Shown piece after piece: positions 55,503 through 64,000 of a stretch of 64,000 nt of DNA. Positions within the stretch are counted from its first letter, which is position 1; every line of letters starts with the position of its first letter. This DNA is from Brachypterus glaber (lineage: Eukaryota; Arthropoda; Insecta; Coleoptera; Kateretidae), in contig OY294044.1 in NCBI GenBank assembly GCA_958510825.1, positions 44,181,851 to 44,245,850 of the forward strand, given 5' to 3'. Below the pieces are notes generated by a model. It did no database searches and was not told where the DNA came from. It saw only the letters and a program-made list of their open reading frames with translations. The translations under genes and the position numbers were made by a program.

Positions 55503-56448
55503 TCTAATAGGAAGTATCTCACCCTTATAATATGAAATTTCTAAATTTCTTTAAACATTTGCATTAAATCTGTTTTGAGATTTAGCACAACTAAGTGTGC
55601 GTTTGATACAATTTAACGGAACTAACTAGGAAAATTAATTAGTTACCTAAAAAATCCATGTAACTTTCCACTATTAACTATGTAAAAAATACACTGATTT
55701 GTTATGTTACTAAAAAAAATAAATGAATTGGTTGTGTATTTATAATATTACTGTATTCTGTATAAAGTCTTTTATAAAACGTGTATATTACACGTGTAGT
55801 TCGGAAATGACTCATTAATAAATTTTAATTATTTACAGTTAGAAACAATCAAATTTCAGCAACAAAACATAATTATCACAAAAAATATGCGACATTTTCT
55901 TTTCCTTTGTGAGTTCTTGATAGTAATATGAATATTTCATAAAAGAAAACTGGAACAAACGCGAAAGAACTAGTTTCTTCAAAACTTATATCTGTGAAGA
56001 GAATAATAATTCTAACATGTTTTTATGGCTGTTCTTAAAAATATATACTGAATGATCGCGCCAGTTTTTAGTTGGCTGTTATTTACGTTTATTGAATTGA
56101 ATAAATTAAATTAAAGGCAAAAAGTGCTTCTGTCTAACAGCGACACACTCGTAAGAACACTTTTTAACAAAACATTTTTTTACGGTATTTTTACAAACTG
56201 CCACAACTTTTAAACGCTTAAATATAAATACTTTAAGCTAGAAGTTAAGTGACATATTATTTCAACGAATATTATAATTTGCTTCACATATGATAGCATT
56301 ATTATCTAGAAACCGAAATGGGTAAAAAAATGGTCCGAAGTTTAAAAAACTTATATATTTTTTACTTTGTGACGACAAAAATAATTATTAAAGCATCAGG
56401 GATGAAGCTAAGGGGCGGGGCACCCCCCCCCCAACCGCCCAACCACGA
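55503..56448. other. No gene recognised
   Basis: AT-rich DNA. The only notable string is GGGGCGGGGCACCCCCCCCC at 56413, a G/C-run block of unknown origin. Confidence 0.5.
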
Positions 56449-56600
56449 TCGAGTTGGAAAAATTCACTGCTAAGATATGTAAAATTGAGTGGCAGAGTTT
56501 GGTAATTGGTGGCAGAGTTGGGAAATTTGTAGAGAGTTGGAAAAATTGGCGAAGCAGTTGGGAAAACTGAGTGGTAAAGTTAGGAAATTTAGAGGGTCGA
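56449..56600 (+). repeat. Degenerate minisatellite, about 20-30-bp units
   Basis: GAGTTGGAAAAATT, GAGTGGCAGAGTTTGG, GTGGCAGAGTTGGGAAATTT, GCAGTTGGGAAAACTGAGTG and similar strings follow one another. It adjoins the truncated retrotransposon on its 5' side. Confidence 0.6.
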
Positions 56601-56689
56601 GGACATTTTTTTTTTAGTCATCAAAATTGTTCAGGTGGGTAAGTTGTCCTGTTTTTTTTTCAGAAGAGCAGAAGAGCTTTTTTTTAGGG

Positions 56690-58165
56690 GACCGTGTTTT
56701 TAGGGAAATTCCTTACCATTCCGTAAGTACAGAACATGCAGTTAGTGAATTTACCAGTACTGTAGTACAGAGTCCAAACAAAAATAAAAAATGTCTTGCA
56801 ATATTTTTAGACCTGGCCAAGGCTTTTGATACGGTAGATCACCAAATATTATTGAAAAAGTTAAACTTACTGGGAATTAAAGGAATTGCTCTAGCGCTAT
56901 TTCGCGACTATCTCTCAAATAGATCGCAGCAGGTCAAACTAGATGGAGTATTAAGTGACCCTTTAACTGTCCAAACAGGTATCCCGCAAAGAACAGTACT
57001 GGGACCGTTATTGTTCCTAATTTATATTAATAGTCTACTCAATTATATTAAAAACTGTACAATATTATCCTACGCTGATGACACAGCTGCGATATTTGAG
57101 GGAGAGTCGTGGGAAAGCGTCTATGAAAAAGCCCAAGAAGGATTAAAACAAATACTTGACTGGCTTAATTTCAATTCCCTGAGCCTTAATATATCTAAAA
57201 CCAATTTCCTTACTTTTTCTGTTACAAGTGTTGATCAACCTGCAATGAAAAAACTTTATATTCATAAGAACAATTGCACTAACTGTGACTGCCCTTACAT
57301 TAAAAAAGAAAATTCAGTTAAATACTTAGGTGTAAAAATTGATCAACATTTGCGATGGGATGAGCATATTGGTGTTTTGATTAAGAGGCTCAGGGGACTG
57401 ATACCTATATTCAGTCAGATAAATACATTTTTAAGTGAACAAAATAAAACTACCGTATACTATGCCTTGGCTGAGTCAATGATAAAATTTAATTTTTTTT
57501 CTAGAGGTCGCGCAGAATACCTTACTTAAAATATTATTTAATAAGGGCCGAAGATATCCAACTAACTTGTTGTATAGCGAGCCTGGTTTTCTTGACACAC
57601 GCGAGCTCTTTACTTACTACACTCTTATCTGGGTAATTAAAAATAAAACAAAATTTGAAACTGCACAACTTGGCTCGACAAGAACGGGTGCTTTTGAGAA
57701 ATTGTTGGTTCCAAAGTGCAAGACATCATTTGCTCAAAGGTTCAATTATTTTTTGGGGCCTAAATTATACAACAGTCTACCAGAAACTTTAAAAAATATC
57801 CCACTCACAACAAAGTTGAAGCGTGAACTAAGGTTATTTACGAAAAATAATAGCATTTCGCTTAAAGGTATAATTAATAATAATATATAGGTCATGTTTA
57901 TAACAATAACAATTGGTTATCAGTTATTTTCTTTACCTACCTGTTTGTCTCCATTACTCTGTTTTTGTCTGTTTACTTCTATTTTCTTTCCTCGCACACA
58001 CTATTTACTAGTTTTAATTTTTGTTTGTTATTTTGTTAGTCTTAAAATTTAGGTTTAGTTAATAAAATGTATACTTGCAGATTTCACAAAACGGGCTTTG
58101 CCTAGCGTGAAATAAATGAAAAATATTATTGTAAGTTATAATTTTAAATAAAGTTAATTGAATTG
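56690..58165 (+). pseudogene. 5'-truncated non-LTR retrotransposon (CR1/jockey-like), reverse transcriptase broken
   Basis: Recognisable homology starts at STEHAVSEF and continues through FLDLAKAFDTVDH (motif A), GIPQRTVLGPLLFLIYIN (motif B, with R where the family has G) and LSYADDTAAI (catalytic YADD). It then reaches a KYLGVKIDQHLRW thumb region. Around 57490-57530 the frame breaks: homology resumes one frame over with LLKILFNKGRRYPTNLLYSE and ends in FLGPKLYNSLPETLKNIP, with some residues missing at the junction. There is no endonuclease domain. The 3' tail includes GGGCTTTGCCTAGCGTGAAATAA and a TTGAATTGTATTGAATTG-type end. Truncation, frameshift and the motif B change make it dead. Confidence 0.88.
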
Positions 58166-58511
58166 TATTGAATTGAATTTAGTTGGGAAATTTTTACTTG
58201 CCCCCAAGCTCTTACCACTAGAATTAAAAAGTATAGTCTCTTTAAATTCTTTTAAATCCAAATTAAAAAATTGCTTAATTGATAAAACTTTCTATAATCT
58301 TAAAGATTATATCTTGGAAAACGGTGGTCTTGTACAGTAGGCTACTCTTTTTGTGTATAATGGTCTAATGATCTTTGAATGTATCTTTTTAAAATATTTA
58401 AAATATCTGTTTTTTGTTATATTTTCTTGTAAAAATGTTTAAGACAATAAAATTCTATTCTATTCTATTCTATTCTATTCTATTCTATTCTATTCTATTC
58501 TATTCTATTCT
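58166..58511 (+). mobile_element. Second, severely 5'-truncated non-LTR element with (TTCTA)n tail
   Basis: It joins the 3' end of the previous element directly. A short frame reads PLELKSIVSLNSFKSKLKNC and then LIDKTFYNLKDYI before a stop, the C-terminal end typical of CR1-group ORF2 proteins. It differs in sequence from the first element, so it is another family. The untranslated tail ends AATAAAATTCTATTC and then the pentanucleotide array. Confidence 0.7.
58452..58511 (+). repeat. (TTCTA)n pentanucleotide tail, about 12 units
   Basis: Uninterrupted repeats of TTCTA directly after an AATAAAA signal. It serves as the 3' tail of the retrotransposon and marks its insertion end; flanking DNA resumes at TTGCGACCC. 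Confidence 0.85.
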
Positions 58512-60657
58512 TGCGACCCTGGTTACTGCCCTGTCATAAAATGGTACCTAAATACAGACGCGCACGGAAAAAAATCAAATCTTCAAGAATAATCATATAC
58601 ATAAAATTTTACACTTGTTCTAAGTATAATATTCTTTCCATGAGTATAAAAAATATTTGAAAGCAATATACTCTTATACATACTTGTTTTCCAAACATAG
58701 TTTTAGTAACTTTAAGTAATTTTGTATTTAAAAAAAGAATAAATTATCTTATATTTAAGAAGAAGATCCAATCTTAAAAAGTGAATAAATTCTTTAGCGA
58801 AAAAGAAGCTATGATTTAATCAAGTATATATATGTATTAAGACTTTAAATAAGTATACTATTCTCGGTGCGAGAATAATACCACATTTCCAAGAATTACT
58901 ATTCTCAAGGTTATATCATGTGACTTTTTATAGACGTTATTTAGTGCAGGCTTGTGTAATTTTTTAAGTTCAGGCAATTGACATCGATATGCTATAGGTA
59001 GGGCCACACGTTATTTCATATCACTAACAAAACGTTTAAAATGGATTACTGTCGTTATACCGATATACTACTAGTGACTTACTAGTCAGCTAATTTCATA
59101 CACATTATCGGATTGGTATGGATTTGCAAGATACCTGGAGGCTTTAGCCTAGAGGAACCAGTTCCTTCATTCATCTTGGGGAACATTCTCACTGGGAACA
59201 TCTCCATTTCCGGTTTCCTCACTTCCGGTTTCCTCACTTCAGGGTTCCTCACTTCCGGTGTATATCTAGGGGGATCGATTTTTTCATTTTTTTTGTTGTG
59301 CACGAAGAATTTTTATACTTGATGCAATAATTTTCTAATCTATAAATAATTATAAGTAATACTCGGAACAAGATTGTATCTAGAATTGTTTAAAGTATAG
59401 TTATATTCTTGATTTTAATACTAGTTAAGTCTTGAATAAAATATAACTTCTCAGCGTATAAGAATAAGATTTTCTTGAAAAGAAGTATAAGTAGAGTTGT
59501 GGAATGGGAAACTAGCATAGCGTTGATTCAAGTTTATTAGTCTTTTTTTGCACAATATAATATCACCCATATTAATTTGCTATTACAATTGATCCAGAAA
59601 AGCAAATTAACGTGGTGAAATGCAAAATGTGGCAGTATACGTAGGTATTCTTTTACGATGACGTCAGTCCGCATAGATATAAATCTGACTCTACAGGGTT
59701 CTGAACATAAGACAAAAAAAAACATTTTATTGGAAATTAAATCTGTATTTTAAAAAATTAAATAAATGTCTTTTAAATTTAAATTTCCTTTCAGTGTATC
59801 ACATTTTGATATTGATGCTCCTCACGTAGAAATTGCATCAATGCACCAATTGGTATTAACTAGTGGTAAAAAAATGGGAATATTCTGCTTAACTTTAAAT
59901 TAAATGCTTCTTTTAACTAGTAATAATAATAATAATAATAATAATAAAGGTCTTTATTTAGTAATACTTCTATAATGTGTGGCCGCCATAAAACAGATTA
60001 AAATCTTTCAAAGCAGGAAAAATTGCTTTGGCATCCTTTAATTACTACTTTTATCGATTTCATCAATGCTTTGGAGAACACAAGACCTATTAGAAGGCTA
60101 ATTCATTGCATGACACAGTTGTTAAAGAAAATTAAGATTCTGATATCCAGCTGTTTAAGTGATTAGATTTTAAACAAAAGTTATACGGAGGCATTTCAGA
60201 AAGTTTTTTACAATAGTAATTAGTTTTACTGTAAACATTTTACTAAATATCTGAAAATATTAGTAGAATATACCGTATTTTATACCTTTATCTCCAAACT
60301 TTTATGAAAAAAAAGGATGAAATTGTTTCTTTTAAAATCTTATGAATACAAAATATTATTTGAATTAAACTTAATTAAAAGCTTGATTTTATTTTCTCTT
60401 TTGCACTTTTTCCGCTATACACAGAGAAAAAATATTTCAATATGAAATATTTGTGATACTTGTTGCAAGTATATAAACATAGCACAAGCCAAAAGCTTAT
60501 TTGGGGCTCTCCATGACTCTGTAATTAATTAAATAAATAAATAAATAAATTAATAAATAAATAAAAATAAATAAATAAATAGTTAACTAATTATAAAAAA
60601 TCAATAATTTAATTCAAGATTGATTAGTACTTTTTGTTTTGTTAGCAAGGAATCATA
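58512..60657. other. No gene; simple repeats
   Basis: AT-rich. It contains (TAA)n at 59921-59946 and an (AAAT)n-like run at 60527-60581. A segment starting GACGTCAGTCCGCATAGATA at about 59660 is shared with 14596. Many short ATTCTTxxAxTATAC-like strings fill 58570-58900 and 59340-59500. Confidence 0.5.
59206..59260 (+). repeat. 15-bp tandem repeat, 3.7 units
   Basis: Units ATTTCCGGTTTCCTC, ACTTCCGGTTTCCTC, ACTTCAGGGTTCCTC and ACTTCCGGTG. Because 15 is divisible by three, both strands give repetitive peptides (TSGFL on +, KPEVR on -). No host gene structure supports translation. Confidence 0.85.
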
Positions 60658-61159
60658 GGGAACGTTCAAATATTACGTAAAGCTCTAGGGGGGGTGTGGG
60701 GGTCTCAAAAACTTTACGCCGCGTTACAGAAGGGGGGTGGATGTCAGTTAAAATGTTACGTAACACTTGAAAAGTTATAAACTTATAAAATGTTTATTGG
60801 ATCACGTTTTTAACAATACGAATTCGTTGCAAATTTTATTGCACACGGCGTTAACTAAATCCTCTAAACAAAAAAAAAATAGTGATGTAAAACCATAAGC
60901 AATAACCGGCTTTCGGTCAACCGGTTGCGGAAATTACCTCAGACCGGTTTTTGGTTAAAACACGGAAGCAATAACCGGTTAAAAACCGGTTTAAAACTTA
61001 AAGCAAATTTTCCTTTCAATTTCTTTAATTTTTGTAAAAAAAAATGTTACGTAACAAATGGGAGGGGGTGGGGGGTCTTGAAAATGTTACGCCATGTTAA
61101 ATGGGGGGTGGGGGCCTAAAATGGCTAAATTTTGCGTTACGTAATACTTTAATGTTCCC
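60658..61159. mobile_element. 502-bp MITE with GGGAAC ends and TTACGTAA motifs
   Basis: The left end GGGAACGTTCAAATATTACG and the inverted right end GGGAACATTAAAGTATTACG give TIRs of about 26 bp. ATA flanks both sides, so a 3-bp duplication is possible. Behind each end lies a G-run block (GGGGGGGTGTGGGGG and GGGGGGTGGGGG) and further GTTACGTAAC strings. The middle (60900-61000) has repeated ACCGGTT palindromes. No coding capacity was seen; superfamily not assigned. Confidence 0.7.
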
Positions 61160-61189
61160 ATAAGCGCCGACTAAGGGGAGCGGGGGGGA

Positions 61190-61940
61190 TCTAGAAGATT
61201 TAGCCGAAAAATTTACAGCGAAACTTTTACCGCGAAAACATTTAGCGCAATGATTTAACTGCGAAAGGTTTCACCGCGAAAAAGTAATTACCGCGAAAAA
61301 TTATTATCGCGAAAACATTTACGGCAAAAACTATTTTCGCGACAATAAAAATCACGTAATAATATAATAATATAATAATATAATCGCGCATACGTTTGCC
61401 GCGCAATATATAATTTTTTGAATGAAATGCTCATTTTATAATCCTAATTTTATTTTTACTTTTGATCAAAAACAAAACCAAACAAACCAAACCAAAAAAT
61501 GTAATCATATTTATGTTTTTGAAATACAAAACTTATAAAACCAATATAAATTGGTTATATATTATATTTATTAGTAATAGAATCATAAGTTTATTTACAT
61601 ATTTTTTTAAAAACCAAACCAAACAATTTAGTTGTATTTATATTTTTTAAGTTCTTGCAATAGCTAATAAAAAATTATTATAAAAAAAACAAATTTTTAT
61701 AATTTAAAATTAGGCGTGGAATTTTCTTTGCGCATTAAATATTTTCGCGGCTGTTACTTTCGCTATATATTATTAGCGGTAATTGCATTTCACTATTAAA
61801 ACTTTGCGCGGCTATAGTTTTCGCTATTTTTATTTCGCTTTAATATTTTTTCGCGTTAAATGTTTATCGCTGTTAATCCTTTGCGCGGAAAAAAAAAACA
61901 TTTCGCTGTAATTTTTTAGCGGAAATATTTTCGTGATATT
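61190..61940. repeat. Two opposed arrays of a GCGAAAA motif
   Basis: From 61200 to 61350, CCGCGAAAAxxTTTA-type units recur every 13-20 bp (about ten). From 61725 to 61935 the inverse form (TTTTCGCGG, TTTCGCT, TTTGCGCGG) recurs at a similar spacing. About 370 bp of AT-rich DNA with an AAACCAAACAAACCAAACC-like tract lies between. The arms are not exact complements, only motif complements. Confidence 0.65.
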
Positions 61941-62352
61941 TAAACCACTTAATCTGAATATTTCGTACTTGTTTTAAGTAATTATTTCTCCGTGTCTAGT
62001 AATAAATTATAAAGTGTAGATATTTTCTTACTTAAACTTAAAGTAATTACTTATTAGATCGAAATTTGCTTCCATTGAATTTAATTTATTTCAATTTTAA
62101 TATTTAAAAATTTAATTTATGTGGGTGATTTTTATTTTAAATTAATAAATTTTATTGGATTTATAACGATAATTGTTATTATTTTTTTAAAAAAGGTTTA
62201 GCTTTAATATTAGAATTCTGATTAATTATCACAATAAAAAGAACAGATTTTAATGCCATCTTTGCTATAAGAGCAAAATAAAAAATCCCCGAACTCAAAA
62301 AATCAGCTCCAAATTCTCGTTATTAATAACAAAAACCCGCTGGGATTTGAAT
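61941..62352. other. No gene recognised
   Basis: AT-rich spacer. Confidence 0.5.
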
Positions 62353-63622
62353 ACAAAACAAGTTGTCTTAGACAACAGAAAGGACGCCATTAACACATCA
62401 ACGCTTTTAAGTTTAAGCTACCCTGACATAACACTGTTTCTACTATCCGTTTATAATACCTCTAAATATAAATATGTGACCTTGCACAAAGAAATCCACC
62501 TGTCAAATTTTCATATTTCTATTTTTTTCGGATTCTTATGTAAAAAAAACTTTTTTACATAAGAATCTTTTTTTTTTCGGATTCTTATGGAAAAACTTGT
62601 TTACACAAGAATCCGAAAAAAAAATCAGTACGAAAATTTGACACTCTAGATGGGTTTCTTTGTACAGGGTCACATATGTCGAATATTTTTCCTTCTTTTA
62701 TTTAAACATAACAATTTTTAGGTACTGAGACTCTAAAGGTCAAGATACTATGATTTCCTAAATTAGGCTTGGAAAGAAAATGATAGCGGTATGAGATACC
62801 GGTAGGTAGCGGTTGGTTAAAAACTGTCTGGCGGAAGAAGCTATTAAAATAAAAGTTATCTCAGACAACAGAAAGAACCCCATTAACAAATCAACGCTTT
62901 TAAGTTTAAAATTAAATGCCACCCTGACATAACACTGTTTCTACCATCGGTTTGTAATACCCCTAAATATAAATATGTGACCTTGCACAAAGAAACCCAC
63001 CTAGTGTGTCAAATTTTCCTATTACTTTTTTTTATGTAAAGAAAAACTTTATTACATAAAAATCTTTTTTTTTCGGATTCTTATGGAAAAACTTGTTTAC
63101 ACAAGAATCCGAAAAAAAAAATAAATACGAAAACTTGACACACTAGATGGGTTTTTTTGTGCAGGGTCACATATGTCGAATATTCCTTCTTTTCTTTAAA
63201 CATAACACTTTTTAGGTACTGAGACTCTAAAGGTCAAGATGCAATGATTTCCTAAATTAGGCTTGGAAAGAAAATGATAGCGGTATGACATACCGGTACA
63301 TAGAAAAAACGGATTCCTTGAACCAAGGACACGTGTCTTTGGATATGTTCAAAGCCATATTCTCTTGTTTCAAGACTGGCATTTTCTTGAACCAAAGTCA
63401 ATGTCCTTGAATAAAGAGCGCGGATTTTTATTCCAAAACCCAAGCTTCATTCAAGGACATTGACTTTGGTTCAAGAAAATGCCAGCCTTGAAACAAGAGA
63501 ATATGGCTTTAAACATAACCAAAGACACGTGTCCTTGGTTCAAGGAATCCGTTTTTTCTATGTAGGTAGCGGTTGGTTAAAAACTGTCTGGCGGAAAAAG
63601 CCATTGAAATAAAAGGTTTGTT
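62353..63622 (+). repeat. Tandem duplication of a foldback-containing unit; second copy interrupted
   Basis: Unit 1 is about 62353-62841 and unit 2 about 62843-63622. Shared landmarks: CAGACAACAGAAAG or similar, ATCAACGCTTTTAAGTTTAA, CCTGACATAACACTGTTTCT, ATATGTGACCTTGCACAAAG, AAATTAGGCTTGGAAAGAAA and GGTAGCGGTTGGTTAAAAAC. Within each unit GTGACCTTGCACAAAGAAA is mirrored by TTTCTTTGTACAGGGTCAC, so the unit contains a foldback with an inner CGGATTCTTATG hairpin. Unit 2 is longer by the 264-bp MITE. Confidence 0.85.
63299..63562. mobile_element. 264-bp MITE inserted at TA, with its empty site preserved nearby
   Basis: It starts CATAGAAAAAACGGATTCCT and ends with the exact complement. The arms of about 120 bp differ at only a few positions, with a 20-25-nt loop around 63420. 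Flanking TAs are 63297-63298 and 63563-63564. Unit 1 of the surrounding duplication reads ACCGGTAGGTAGCGG uninterrupted at the equivalent place, showing the pre-insertion sequence. TA duplication fits Tc1/mariner. Confidence 0.9.
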
Positions 63623-64000
63623 GTTTAACGAACCCTCGTATACCTAATAAATCCTAATAAATAGAAACATTAATATACACCCACAAAGTTTAAAGAACTT
63701 GGTAAGTTAAACTTTTGTTCTATTTTCTAATTGTTGTTGTAATAATAAGTAGCCTTGAAAAGTTTATGTCGACAATTACTTAAAAAATTTTAATTCCAAA
63801 TAAATACGTACAATTTTAAAGATTAATTGAATTTTTAAATACAAAAATAAATTTATTTTTATCGGAAATTTTTAATTTAAAAATAGCTTAATTTTTGATT
63901 TAGTTTGAAAAATTAATTTTTTAACTGAATAAAATAAAAGTACATTAGTAAACTAGATAGGCACATAATAATATACTATTTTGTTTTGAATTATTTACTG
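63623..64000. other. No gene recognised
   Basis: AT-rich end of the window with no visible feature. Confidence 0.5.

Noticed and set aside
59082..59322. Open frames on both strands encoding TSGFL or KPEVR repeats
   Set aside because: A direct product of the 15-bp tandem repeat, which is open on both strands by unit length alone.
1..64000. tRNA, rRNA and snRNA genes
   Set aside because: Both strands were looked over for T-loop motifs and cloverleaf-like stems. Isolated GTTCGA strings (for example near 6606) lack the other arms. A tRNAscan run would be decisive.

Overview
The window is AT-rich, intron-bearing eukaryotic DNA dominated by transposon debris. It most likely comes from an insect, and possibly a beetle. 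This rests on the insect-like Fringe exon, the spliced galactose mutarotase genes, and the mix of Tc1/mariner-, hAT- and CR1-like remnants with many TA-flanked inverted-repeat elements. No operons, CRISPR arrays or tRNA genes were seen. All sequence comparisons were made by eye, without database searches.

Host genes. Two galactose mutarotase (aldose 1-epimerase, GALM-type) paralogues lie head to tail on the + strand. Gene 1 (26647-31171) has exons 26647-27319, 28956-29320 and 31094-31171 and encodes 371 aa. Gene 2 (32174-36582) has exons 32174-32427, 33142-33575, 35830-36140 and 36499-36582 and encodes 360 aa. Both keep the catalytic His, His, Asp and Glu residues. Every splice junction keeps the frame, and the last two introns sit at equivalent positions; gene 2 has one extra intron. 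Each gene has a TATAAAT-type box about 37-45 nt before the ATG. The only other host coding sequence recognised is one internal exon of fringe on the - strand (13410-13557). Its neighbouring exons were not found.

Repeats, left part (0-26 kb). This part holds several foldback elements, a 790-bp TA-flanked element (6895-7684), and a hAT-type MITE with an 8-bp target duplication (8783-9186). It also has a 1.15-kb element with near-perfect 37-bp ends and reiterated subterminal motifs (11647-12798) and a nested block with a 165-bp satellite (15.0-17.1 kb). Two copies of one TA-flanked family lie at 17566-18211 and 21674-22356, and a long-TIR element at 25304-25961.

Repeats, right part (36-64 kb). 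This part holds a 0.48-kb tandem duplication (37.2-38.1 kb) and large modular foldbacks (39755-40735, 41563-42099, 44033-44753). A mariner-like relic with a broken transposase lies at 47224-48036, and a second copy of the long-TIR family at 54034-54944. Two juxtaposed, 5'-truncated non-LTR retrotransposons lie at about 56.7-58.5 kb. Near the right edge, a tandem duplication carries a 264-bp MITE in only one copy, giving an empty-site/filled-site pair (63299-63562).

Most interesting signal. A dispersed repeat family has complete copies near 24.4, 33.6 and 33.9 kb and fragments at 5.4 and 15.35 kb. It carries a conserved 45-nt block with hammerhead-ribozyme-like architecture. Two copies stand head to tail, about 345 bp apart, inside intron 2 of gene 2, reminiscent of retrozyme or Penelope-type tandem hammerheads. 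A second, decayed hammerhead-like motif of different sequence lies at 48812-48865.
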